The translations under genes were made by a program, and so were the position numbers. 20,491 bases of DNA from Bombardia bombarda (Eukaryota > Ascomycota > Sordariomycetes > Sordariales > Lasiosphaeriaceae), in NCBI GenBank assembly GCA_030512295.1, contig JAULSR010000016.1:1-20491 (forward strand), given 5' to 3'. The notes under the pieces are model-generated. The model did no database searches. It was given only the letters and a program-made list of their open reading frames with translations, and had not been told where the DNA came from. Shown piece by piece: positions 9,951 through 18,638 of the stretch (positions within the stretch are counted from its first letter, which is position 1; every line of letters starts with the position of its first letter).

Positions 9951-10770
9951 AAATATTAGGTTAAGACTTGTAACCTGAGTTACACGGAAAGGGACAGACA
10001 GCGTGAAGGAGGGCTGGACCATATGAGGTGCAGTTGTCAAAGACGTGGGTTGCTGCAGTTGTCCAGCTCAGACATGCGCATCGTCTTGGGATGCGGGCTT
10101 GTGGAAGGCGGCTGCTCGAACCAGTCTTCCTGTCCAACCGATCCCAACTTTCTGTTCACTTACCAGATTGAGACTGTCACAGAGCTCAGTACCTCCATCC
10201 CTTTCCATATCTGACATGTCTTTCATTCGATGAGCTGGCTAGGCCCCTTGTCCGTGAAGCAAGATACAGGCGTGTTAGTGACACTTTTCCGTCAGGCCTA
10301 CGTCCGTCATCTTGTCAGTCACAATCCGGACGACAGCTTCTTCCACAAGCTACATTCACCCAGAGTGCGACCTTTACCCATTTAAGATTGAGGCTCGCCA
10401 GACAAACCTGAGGCTGAAGGCCTGCCTAGAATTGCTGGATTGGCTAATCGTATTTTGATATGTTCAAGGGACCCAAACACCAAGCACCCAAGCACCCGAT
10501 TGAGCCCACGTTCTGATGCATATTCAGCCCAATCAAGAACAGTGCAGATAGACACCTGCGATATGTAGTAGGGCGTTGATTGGAGGTTTTGAGACGCGGG
10601 TGTAGAGCCTGCTTCAATGTGTAGTTTTCTGCACGAAAACCAGGCCTCGTGTCCAATATTGTCGCCTAGCTTTTCCAAACTTAATCTATTCGAGGAGATT
10701 CCTAAAATAAGCCATTTGTCAAACAGGATGAAAAAGGCAGGTCTCTATTGAAGGTGGGAAGCGAGCCTTG

Positions 10771-10786
10771 AGTAGATAAATAAATC
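10771..10786 (+). promoter_or_regulatory. TATA-like element of the 218-residue gene
   Basis: GAGTAGATAAATAAATC lies about 130 bases before the ATG at 10913 and is followed by a pyrimidine-rich stretch (CCCTCTACGCCTCACCTTC), typical of fungal promoters. It is suggestive only. Confidence 0.3.
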
Positions 10787-10912
10787 AGTCCCTCTACGCC
10801 TCACCTTCAGTGGCAGCGCCGCAACACCAGTTCACCTCTCGCCCTTGTACCCGCGGAAAAATCTGAACTCTTCCCACATTCAATCGGCTATACGCGGCAA
10901 AGTCGAGCAAAC

Positions 10913-11628
10913 ATGCACGATGCGGCATACGATCCTCAAGCCTTCGATACTCTACCATCCATAGGCAATGCAGCGGCAAGATTCCGGGACTCTGATGGCG
11001 AGACGCTTGTTTCATCTACGTTCCGAGACCTCTTCACCCGATACGAGATGGATCGTGTCTTCGGCCTCATTCTCCTTCACCGACATTTTCCCCTTCATGA
11101 AGACGAGAGGCTGGTCGAATATAACGGCACTTCCGTTCCCTGGCGGCTGGACAAGCTAGCAGCGCATATCAGGCCGACCAGCTGGCTACTCACGGCCGAC
11201 GGCGCTATCCGTCCCTATGAATTCCATCATTCGCTGGTAGAAGATGGTCCAAAGCTCGACTTGGACGACTCACTCCAGCGAGCATTCCTGGAGAAGTTCA
11301 AGCAGGTGCTTTCGGAGAAAGGCATCGACGGTCTCTTCGGTCTGTGTCGTTATCCCGGTGACGACTTCAAAGGGAGGGTCGAGATTACGCAAGGGCGCTC
11401 CAATATCAACCTCAAGTTCGAAGACGTATGCCTCTTAACCATAATGAGATTCGGTGTTGAGTTTAACTAAGATTTCGCGTATAGTACCCGACGGATCTCG
11501 ATGCTAGCATGTCAAATGCGGCCTGGTTCTTCTCCCCACCCCTAGTGAACTTCAAATGTATCTGTCCCTGTTCCTACGCAAACAATTCGCATACAGGCAA
11601 CCATAATGGACACTACGAGGCCACGTGA
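10913..11628 (+). CDS. uncharacterised fungal protein, 218 residues, intact, one intron
   Basis: Exon 1 is 10913-11425 (171 codons), the intron is 11426-11484 (59 nt, GTATGC, TTTAACTAA branch site, GTATAG), and exon 2 is 11485-11628, giving 218 residues. Without splicing the frame would end at 11470 and lose a conserved-looking tail. The start context is CAAACATGC. Landmarks: LPSIGNAAARFR 14-25, FGLILLHRHF 50-59, LVEYNG 67-72, PTSWLLTADG 88-97, PYEFH 101-105, FGLCRYPGDDF 142-152, VEITQGR 156-162, AWFFSPP 184-190, and CxCxC at 196-200 with a His/Asn-rich end. It has no signal peptide or membrane segment. I recall proteins with this pattern as hypothetical proteins across Pezizomycotina, without a known function. 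The His, Tyr-Glu-Phe-His and terminal Cys might be catalytic or metal-binding, but that is a guess. It is the only unambiguously intact gene of the island. Confidence 0.82.
11426..11484 (+). other. spliceosomal intron in the 218-residue gene
   Basis: 59 nt with donor GTATGC, branch site TTTAACTAAG 22 bases before the acceptor ATAG, phase 0 between GAC and TAC. Removing it joins the FED and YPTDLD segments and keeps the frame open to a Cys-rich C-terminus. Confidence 0.85.
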
Positions 11629-12079
11629 GCCTTAGACTCATCGTATCCTCCTATTCGCCACAGATTAATAAATTGAGTCTGTTGATGTGGTACCACATTC
11701 GCTTTGGTTCAAGTTTAGTGGTACAAGCTGTTTTTCATTACTATCTACTGCATGTCATAACCGACGAACTGGTTTTATAATATTTCGAGTTGTTTGTAAT
11801 TACGTGGTTTAGTGATACTCAAGTTACTGTCTTCACTGGTTTGGGACTAGGATTCCTTGATAGCGGGTTAAGACATATTTCATGCAGTCTTCGCGAAATG
11901 TTTAGTACCACCTTTTCCAAAGAAGTCAGGACAGATTGGACATCCACTTCCTTTGGCACGTAGACTCAATATCATACATGTACCATCAGAGGACCGTGTA
12001 GGTCTTTGTCATGCACTTTGAAACCTCTTTGGAATTGCATTATTGTTGATCATCCGTGGGTATTTTCAGGCCTCTCTGG
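11629..12079. other. intergenic region between convergent genes
   Basis: The 218-residue gene (+) and the phosphotransferase (-) end toward each other here. A candidate poly(A) signal for the first lies at 11667. I see no gene in the remainder. Confidence 0.6.
11667..11672 (+). terminator. candidate poly(A) signal
   Basis: AATAAA 38 bases after the stop of the 218-residue gene. Fungal signals are loose, so this is plausible rather than certain. Confidence 0.4.
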
Positions 12080-13405
12080 CTATCCACTAACAAAGCCCTG
12101 TAACTCAAACAAGGCATCGCTATCAAGGTGCTGACCATTTGTCTCCATCTTGCGCAAGAAAGACTCAATATGACTGCCAAGGTGCTTCTCAGTAAGTAGT
12201 TCCAAGCCGTGACTCCACTCGGCCGATGACCTCCTAATACCACCGATCAACCAAGACCGCTTTGTCATCCAGCTATGCGTGCCTCTGCTAAAGACTGATT
12301 CGAATAATAGTCGTTTCCAGTCGACGTTCGGATCGGACAACGCTGACAACATCTGGCGTGCCAGAGATGGAGAACAGTACTTGTTGTCACTCTCCTCCTT
12401 GCATGCTATGGAAGAAAGGCTTGTGATCAGGCACTCTCTATCCAGATAGCGAGTCTGAGAAGGTTGAAGGAAGGTGCGGGAAAACTCAGGAACCTCGAGT
12501 GAAGATGTGTCGTTGGAATACCACATTTCAATGGCCAGGAAACGGGGAAGCGCTATGGCAAGTTGAGCTGGTAGAACTCGGGCCGAACCCCAATCGATAA
12601 TTCTATTAGACGAAGATGTTTCAGTATTGTGTCTAGTTAGTAAAGTTGAGCCTGGTTTTACCCCTTAATATTGAACTCGTTGTCAACGATAATATTGGAC
12701 GGATCGAGATCTTCGTGGGAAATGAGAGTGGTCGTTGGCTCTCCCGGTGTCTCGAAGACTTCGGCGACTAGGGCCCGCTGGAAAAGGCAGCTTCGAAGAC
12801 CCATATTTGGTACCTGACCCTTAAGAACTCGGCTGATCTTCCGGTCTATAACATCCGTAAGGAAGCCCACAGACTTCTTATCTCCTTGCTATTAAGTTAG
12901 CCAAGCTCATAGATACTAACGGTGCTTACCTACCAGGAGCTTGGGATGCCCCGGCCAAGTCAGTGACGATGCGTGCGATTTGGCGGACGATCTTGTCTCT
13001 ATCTTCACGACAAGCCGGCGTGTTGTCATCCCACCTCAGTGGCGTTCCAGGTACCCATGAGGAGATGATGTACGGAAACTGGATGAAGTTATGGAAAGTA
13101 GAGTCGTGGGAGATAAGTTTGGGCGACCAAGGGAACCCACCAAGCTCCAGTGATCGTAAGATGAAGATCTCGTGCTCGACGCTACCGCAGACAGCATCTT
13201 GTCCGGCATGGATAGAGTGAACGGGAACGCGAATCGACCATTTGGTATCATCCGGAAAGGCTACAACGTAGACCAGACATTGCTTTCCAGAGAACGGCCT
13301 TGTGTCTGTACCGAATGCGAAGGAGGCACTGAGACCCCCATAGTGAAGGGCATTGACAATTTTGAGGATATTCCGGGGCTCTATGGCATTTGTCACAATA
13401 GTCAT
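12080..13405 (-). CDS. aminoglycoside phosphotransferase (APH/choline-kinase-like) family protein
   Basis: A fungal APH-family (PF01636-like) kinase fold; such proteins phosphorylate small molecules with ATP, but the substrates of the large fungal group are unknown. ATG at 13405. A frame-keeping model is exon 1 12934-13405, intron 1 12885-12933, exon 2 12662-12884, intron 2 12603-12661 (59 nt, GTAAAA, ACTAAC, AATAG), exon 3 12080-12602, for 405 residues. Seen: VEHEIFILRSLE (ATP-site helix), FPYIISSWVPGTPL (hinge), H-E-D-L-D-P-S-N 214-221 (catalytic loop HxDxxxxN; D216 base, N221 metal), and IIDWG 233-237 (metal-binding Asp). No internal stop occurs. Oddity: the best donor of intron 1 is GTAAGC at 12929 and the natural acceptor AATAG ends at 12889, but that pair breaks the frame; the frame is kept only with GTAGGT/CAAG. 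So the gene may be intact with unusual splicing, or slightly broken. Confidence 0.75.
12603..12661 (-). other. second intron of the APH-like gene
   Basis: 59 nt, donor GTAAAA, branch site TTACTAAC, acceptor TAATAG. It lies between the catalytic loop and the metal-binding Asp; removal joins NIKG to IIDWGSARV in frame (phase 2). Confidence 0.8.
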
Positions 13406-13460
13406 ATTGCCTGAGCGCTTCCTGGTTTGGGTTGGAAGAAATATTTGTGCCTGGAAGCCT

Positions 13461-13470
13461 GATTTAAATA
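13461..13470 (-). promoter_or_regulatory. TATA-like element of the APH-like gene
   Basis: The minus strand reads CTATTTAAATC about 60 bases before the ATG at 13405. Position and sequence fit a core promoter; no other evidence. Confidence 0.3.
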
Positions 13471-13832
13471 GCGGTGAATGGTGCGACAAGATGTTGCGAG
13501 TGGACGTTGCGTCACGTGGGCGCAGGCTCAAATCCCTTTCTGAGCACAGCACCTGAACATTTGGGGGGAGCCATGCTAAACTCGCTGGCTCCGTTACCAC
13601 CCTTGTTTCAAGGTCAGGGTTCCCCGCGCCATGTCATGACACGGTTCCACGTGATATTCGCTTTCCGGGACAATCCTTGTTGGAGACGTGCATCGGCCCG
13701 TGCCACCACGGCAGGCCTGGCCTTGGTGCTCCCGAAAACCGCACTACCACAGTAGACTACGCCATTAAAAAAACACCACCTTCCAAGCTGAGGATTGCCC
13801 GCACTGTCCATCTTCGTTCCTCAAGGCTCTAG

Positions 13833-13852
13833 GCAAACCGCAAGCGGTTTGC
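13833..13852. repeat. perfect 9-base inverted repeat (hairpin)
   Basis: GCAAACCGC and GCGGTTTGC are separated by AA. Tight palindromes of this kind occur at ends of fungal DNA transposons and miniature elements; no second end was found nearby, so its nature is open. Confidence 0.5.
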
Positions 13853-13881
13853 GCTTCCTGTATTAGAAGAGGTGCGCCCGC

Positions 13882-13962
13882 TAGTCGAGCCCCACATTTG
13901 CTAGTCATTTTTCGACCAGTCAAGCCAGTGTATGTGGGTCGTCAATGACTAATTTCATTGAA
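13882..13962. repeat. dispersed repeat, copy 2 (pairs with 7686-7760)
   Basis: Same orientation as copy 1, with GAGCCCCACATT, TTCGACCAGT, GGGTCG and GACTAAT in the same order and about ten bases more in the middle. Here CCCACAT and ATGTGGG also form an inverted pair. It starts 30 bases after the hairpin at 13833, so the two may belong to one element remnant. Confidence 0.4.
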
Positions 13963-14644
13963 GTCGCATGTCGTTCGGCAATTGGGAATTCGTGCTCAGC
14001 CACCAGACCGAGCCACCGGAACTCAGGACTGGTCAGCCACAATGCCCAAAAAGTCTGTGGGTTAATAGCCGAGATAAGATAATTCCGATTTGTGAACCAT
14101 ATGTGATTGTTGGATAACACCGTGACTCGTGGAGAAAGAATCGTACCCTGCTTGATAATCGCGGCACTGGCCCTGTTTGTGCTCCTGCACGCCCCGCGCT
14201 TGACGGCATCGCATTGTACGCCACGACGATTCAAAGAAGGATTACTCTATACAGGGCTATTCGGATCTCATAGGTCATAGAATGCTTACCACATTCAAGA
14301 CAGTTCATGCTCTCTGCCTAGCTCCTGGATGGCCGTTCAGCTCTGGCCCTCTCCACAAAATCCTCTCTGACACTCCATGATGCGCGCTAGTCTCTTTCCG
14401 GCCTCTATCGCTCCCCCACATTTGGAGAGAAACATGTTCTTGCCACATTCATTGACCTAGGTCCACGGGTCCCTGGGTGCTTGGCAGTCAGGCGTTGTCC
14501 ATTAGATGGATTTACATGGGCATAGAAAACTCTGGCATCAGGTCGCAAAGATCGGAGACACCGTCTCTTAAATTGTGCAAAGTCAGCTACGAAGTCTACC
14601 GACTAAACTCCCCTGGATCAAACAACGGGGTCTGGTCGGTTGAG

Positions 14645-14953
14645 CTACCAGTTGGAGGACTCGTCGGATTCGTGGCCATGGGAGCCATCCGAGGCGCAAT
14701 CGCTCGCCATCGTGCAATAGTCGGAAATTGGGTGTGCAGACAATGAATCCGAGGTCGCTTGATGATAGAGAAGCTGTATTTCAATCGGGGTTAGCACTGC
14801 ACGACGTTGTAGATAGATTCGGCTTACTTAGTTGATGGTGTTGCAATTGAGGGTGGCTTTGGAAGACTGGGATTGTGGCCAGAGCCAGACAATGAACAGC
14901 ACGGCGAGCACACTGACGATTCTCGCCAGCCGCCGGAGGGAGTGGGTAATCAT
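14645..14953 (-). pseudogene. broken gene with N-terminal membrane anchor (two exons visible)
   Basis: ATG at 14953 opens a 41-codon exon: MITHSLRRLARI, then a hydrophobic stretch VSVLAVLFIVWLW (about residues 13-25), then PQSQSSK. Basic residues followed by one hydrophobic helix look like a signal anchor, as in Golgi type II enzymes. TAA at 14828-14830 stands exactly before a good donor GTAAGC (14827), and a 54-nt intron (14774-14827, GTGCTAAC, TACAG) follows. The natural reading is CAA changed to TAA. Exon 2 then reads LLYHQATSDSLSAHPISDY and on to TAG at 14645-14647, with more stops after it. The intron signals argue that this was a real gene; the product is not recognisable from what is left. 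Alternatively the short frame is chance. Confidence 0.4.
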
Positions 14954-15554
14954 TGTGATGAAAGTACGTGGTACAGCACAACCTGGATCATGGTGTCGCG
15001 GACCAGGAAAAGAAACGGAACAGAAGAGAAACCTCACGCCAACGAGAATTTGACGCCTCCAACATCTTGGCCGGGATTGGCGATCAAGCCCTTCAACTTT
15101 CCTTGTCGCGAACCGCCAACCCGACCTCATCGCACCGAGGTCTATCACATCAGAACAACTATCATTATAAAAGCCCAGAAAATTAAGATTGTCTGTGCAG
15201 CTAAATAAATTAGGTACCTCCTAGAGCCTCGAAGCTTGTCTGCTATCGCCACGAGTAACACTATGTCAACGGACTAAAACCCCCTCCCCCCTTCACATGC
15301 TAGGTAATACTACCCGCATTAAGGCTCCTCTCCTTCCTACCCACCTCTGTGGTGTTGGCTTTAGTCTGGAGCCCATCTCACAGGGGGGCCGTGATATCCG
15401 TCCACTCCGTGTCTTGATCTCGGGGACAGGCTGCGGTCGCTGTGGTGCCGGCCGGCGCTTATGCCGTGCTCGGTTCGGGGATCGAGGCAACCCCGTGCTG
15501 CTGCGTTGGGTCCCTGACCGTGACATCACGCTGGCTTCCGTGAAGCGCTCTGCT
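14954..15554. other. region without a supported gene
   Basis: Holds the presumed upstream region of the anchor gene and the sequence after the HNH-like relic. Open frames on both strands (plus 15297-15575, minus 15293-15640) overlap each other in GC-rich sequence, show no known motif, and look like chance. A downstream frameshifted tail of the HNH-like gene is possible around 15300-15550. Confidence 0.5.
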
Positions 15555-16136
15555 TTAGATACCCTTTGCGGATGAAATGGGCGGAGTAAAGGCGTTGTCT
15601 CTCGACGCATTGGTCGACCCGTCCTCCCGTACGACCCCATCCTCCATGTCCCTAAGGATAACCTGTATATAATCTCCAGCGCCCGAGAGGTGGAGTATGT
15701 GGCCGATGGCAGAGTGAAGTGCGAGAAGCCGCTCCGATGGAGAGTCGATTGACGGATGCGTGGATAATGTCCTCGTAACAGGGAACTCGTTTGAGAAAGG
15801 GAGAAAGCTGTTGATACGATAGGTATGCGGGGGAGCGTTTGCGCCTGCTATACGCTCGAAGAAGATATGAAACTGCCCAAAACGCTGATGCATCTCAAGG
15901 CTGAGGGTAATGGCGTTATATGGCCGGTGCATATCGGTACCTTCGATCATATGCATCACACCACTATCGAACATGTTGAGGATGGCAATCGCGACTTTTC
16001 TCGACTCGTTCTTCTGTGAATTAGTATAGCCCCATAAGAAAGGGAAGGTGCTCCAAACCAATTCGCCATTCTCCTCCTTTAGATTTTTATAAAAAAGCCG
16101 ATATTCTACCTTATTTATATTATAAAGTATATTTAA
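15555..16136 (-). pseudogene. HNH-endonuclease-like relic, N-terminal half lost
   Basis: The minus-strand frame is open from 16136 to TAA at 15555-15557 (193 codons) without a convincing start. ILNMFDSGVMHMIEGT, then RPYNAITLSLEMHQRFG with FHIFFERI, then PHTYRI, FPVTRTL and a helical ALHSAIGHILHLSGAGDYI then ILRDMEDG is the pattern of the C-terminal half of fungal HNH_2-type proteins; N of NAIT and H of MHQRFG would be the last two residues of the HNH triad. These proteins are common, uncharacterised fungal accessory genes. The first half, with the Cys/His part, is missing: upstream of 16080 the sequence turns abruptly AT-rich while the frame stays readable for about twenty more codons (KVEYRLFYKNLKEENGEL), then hits TAA. 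So the gene seems to have been eaten from one side by RIP. The C-terminus after GST is also atypical. Confidence 0.72.
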
Positions 16137-17520
16137 TTATATTAAAAGATAAAATTAAATAGTTTTATTTCGATTATTTAATAAAAAAAAACTTTAATTT
16201 TAATGAAATAATTAATTATATTAAAGAATTTTTTTATACCGTTAAAAACCGTTAAATATATATTTAAGAATAGTAATTAATAATTTTTTTTAGGATTATT
16301 TAAGTAAATTCCGATAAAAATTTATTATAATATTTTAAGATTTTTATAAATAAATTATAAAAGATTTATAAAGGATTATCAATATTAAATAATTATAAAT
16401 AAAATTAAAGTTTAGCGGAGTAATTATTTAATGTATATTAAGGAGTAAAAATATGTAAATTAATAATAATAAAGTTAATTTTTAATTTAAAAAATATTGC
16501 TTTTAAATTAAAGAATATTATAAATATTTATATACGTTTTAAGAAAATTATCCGTTAATAATAGTATATTACCGATTAAAAATTAAAAAATATTAATTAA
16601 TATTAAATTAATTAATAATATAAAAGCAAATAGTTTATTATTAAAAAAGGTTATTAAACGAACCTTTAAGGCGGCGGATTATATAATATTAAACTTTATA
16701 AGTTATTTAAAAGTAATAAAAAATGCTTCGTATATAGAAAATAAAGCTATTAATTTATAAAATATCCAATTTTTAAACGCCGATTAAAATATAATTAATA
16801 ACGAAAGTATATATAAAAATATAATAAAAAAAAGATAGATTTCGTTTAATTTTTAATTAAATATAAAGGTGTTGATACCGGCGAGCTCGAAATCGAGATT
16901 AAGGCTAATTTTAATATTTGGATAACCGTAAGAATAATATTTAATTTAAGAATAATATTTAATTTATAGTTTAAAATTTTTTTAACGGTATACGGCTCGG
17001 TTAACGGTAATAAAATAATTAACTTTTTTAATAATTAAACGATAATATATATAATAATAATAACCGACCCGTTTAAACGATTCTCGAACAAACTTATATT
17101 TTTATTTTATTTTTAAAGTTGTTACAATTTAAAGACTTTTTAAAGTATTATATTTAATATAAGTATAATAGGTATATTAATAGCTAGCGAAAACTAAGTT
17201 AAAATATTTTAAAAAAAGGTCCTAAATATTAAGATTAATACTTTAATGGTTGGATAATATTATATATGGTTTAGAGATAACTTAAAAAGTGTATCTTTTA
17301 GAATTGTAGCTATGGAAACTCCTTTTAGAATATTAACTTCTAAATCGTTTTAATAAATATTCCGTTCTTATTTTACTTTTCGGATATAAATAAATACGGT
17401 ATTTATTTTAATAATATCTTTAATATTTTAATTTATCAAAATAAAAGCTATCTTTAGCTCTTATTAAACAATATAAAGAAAATTATTATATAGTGCTATT
17501 TAATAGAAACGGAGCTATGT
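16137..17520. other. AT-rich RIP-mutated block, mostly unreadable
   Basis: Very AT-rich, with CpA nearly absent. Since a Copia-type integrase follows on the + strand from 17525, this is probably the upstream part (gag/protease) of that element, plus the mutated remainder of the HNH-like gene at its left end. GTTGATACCGGCGAGCTCG near 16870 and the stretch 17245-17345 are less decayed. No motif was identified with confidence. Confidence 0.5.
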
Positions 17521-17524
17521 TAAT

Positions 17525-18200
17525 TATATTAACGATTTGGTTATTCGGCGATAAAACGCTTATATAAAGTACTTATATAAGTAAGCTATAATAATTTAAA
17601 TTATAGCGTTATTAAAAAAATTAATAAGTTTTATTATTAATATTAAATATAAGGTAGTAACCTTAGTAGATTTAAATTTACTTTTTATAACGATATAAAT
17701 TTTAATTATTACGTAATAGTAAATATTATATATATCAATAAAAAGCTAGTTATTTACATTATTAATGAAGTTATTTTTTTTTAAACCGTACGATTTTTTT
17801 AAAAAATAATAATAAAAGTAATATAAAACGTAATTTGGGCTATATAGATCGATATATACGTTAAATTATTTAATATTATTATTATTAATATAAGAATTAA
17901 CTTTACGGCAGAAAAATTCGTTAATAACGCTCGTAATATATCGATTAAGATTAAAGAAGTTCCTATTAAAGCTTATAATTTTATCGGTAAATTAAAACGG
18001 TATTATAAATTATTTAAACGGGTATATAAACTTATTACGGTAAATTTATAAAGCGTTATTATTATAATAAATTAAATTTTTTAAATAGCTATTAAAATAA
18101 TTAATAATATTATAAGCTTAAACGGCTTAATGCTTATATTTTTTATTTTTAAAATGTATTTTAAAATAATTAACTTATTGCTCCGATCTTTTTTTATTAA
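17525..18200 (+). pseudogene. Ty1/Copia-type integrase relic
   Basis: One + frame reads LY-stop-RFGYSAIKRLYKVL (17525 on) then KFYY-stop-Y (17632-17643): the H-H-C-C zinc site with each His and Cys read as Tyr. The catalytic core follows: VIVNIIYIN (first Asp as Asn, 17722-17724), INIRINF (TDxGTNF, second Asp as Asn, 17887-17889), and KEVPIKAYNFIGKLKRYYK (Glu as Lys, 17995-17997). The last two are 36 codons apart, the DD35E spacing. SLNGLMLIFFIF after 18117 continues the family pattern. The wording around EVPI.AHNSIGK.ERYH is what I know from fungal Copia polyproteins, hence the class; Gypsy is less likely. The frame ends near 18200, where another element begins, so no RT or RNase H is present here. 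Confidence 0.8.
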
Positions 18201-18213
18201 AGTATAACGTAGT

Positions 18214-18247
18214 TTATAAACGACCCGCGCATATAAACGACCCGCGC
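18214..18247 (+). repeat. 17-base tandem repeat at the transposon end
   Basis: Two adjacent copies of (T/A)TATAAACGACCCGCGC, differing in the first base only. High GC within a very AT-rich stretch is striking and is explained by CpG-rich content that RIP leaves alone. It is likely a terminal or subterminal motif where transposase binds. Confidence 0.65.
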
Positions 18248-18320
18248 ACTTTTAAACCGCGTCATAACCTTTTAATTTTAATACGCGATTTTTTTATAAT
18301 AATATAATATTTATATAAAT

Positions 18321-18638
18321 AAAAAAGGTAGAATTACTTTTATTATTAAAGCACTTCGTATAATAAAAAAAATATTAATCCGATTCGTTATAAAGATGTA
18401 CGATATCTTTAAAACTACCTTCCGTAATCGAATAAAAAGCTATATTTTAAAGGCTAATAAACGTAATGCTTAGTATAATTTGACTTTAATTAAAAAAGAA
18501 ACCTTTTTATAATATATATTTGATTTAAATGTGCGAGGATTTCCGCCTCGGATTAATAATATACGAAATATAGCTAATTTCCTTCGTAAAACGCGTAGCG
18601 CGGAGCTAGTCGGTAAGTAGTAGCTATATAACTTTATT
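18321..18638 (+). pseudogene. N-terminal transposase relic (helix-turn-helix plus CENP-B-type domain)
   Basis: A + frame of 106 codons reads KKGRITFIIKALR, then KMYDIFKTTFRNRIK, then ANKRNA-stop-YNLTLIKKETFL, then DLNVRGFPPRINNIRNI and ANFLRKTRSAELVGK then LYNFI. The order AAR.Y.VP.STL..R..G, then L...EE..L..WI.DLD.RGFPPR...V..MAN.LL, then VG..W...F is that of pogo/Fot1 (Tc5-like) transposases of fungi. Internal stops are TAA/TAG only. The frame should go on with KR.PEL and the DDE domain but runs into the LTR-like repeat. Confidence 0.75.

Larger units (their letters stand above)
9540..10912. other. intergenic region between divergent genes
   Basis: This 1.37-kb stretch separates the BCS1-like gene (-) from the 218-residue gene (+) and should hold both promoters. 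Short open frames cross it (for example 9661-9945 on the minus strand) but they overlap the TATA box, lack a good start or splice sites, and resemble nothing I know. I see no supported gene. A small inverted repeat is listed separately. Confidence 0.6.
13471..14644. other. region without a supported gene
   Basis: The first part is the upstream region of the APH-like gene. The remainder holds several overlapping frames on both strands (for example minus 13920-14234 and minus 14477-14595) with no recognisable motif, no introns I can trust, and stops in all frames. It may be the decayed downstream part of the gene that begins at 14953 on the minus strand. A hairpin and a dispersed repeat are listed separately. 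Confidence 0.5.

Noticed and set aside
9661..10040. Minus-strand open frames upstream of the BCS1-like gene, including a protein-like stretch GEVGKVELAGEFLGRTV.
   Set aside because: They cover the TATA box and presumed promoter of that gene, have no ATG in a good context, and show no intron signals or recognisable motif.
10382..10678. 98-codon minus-strand frame in the intergenic region.
   Set aside because: No recognisable motif, competing frame of similar length, no splice signals, and it lies in the probable promoter region of the 218-residue gene.
15293..15640. Overlapping plus and minus frames of about 92 and 115 codons.
   Set aside because: GC-rich sequence with few stops in several frames at once; no motif, and it overlaps the end of the HNH-like relic.
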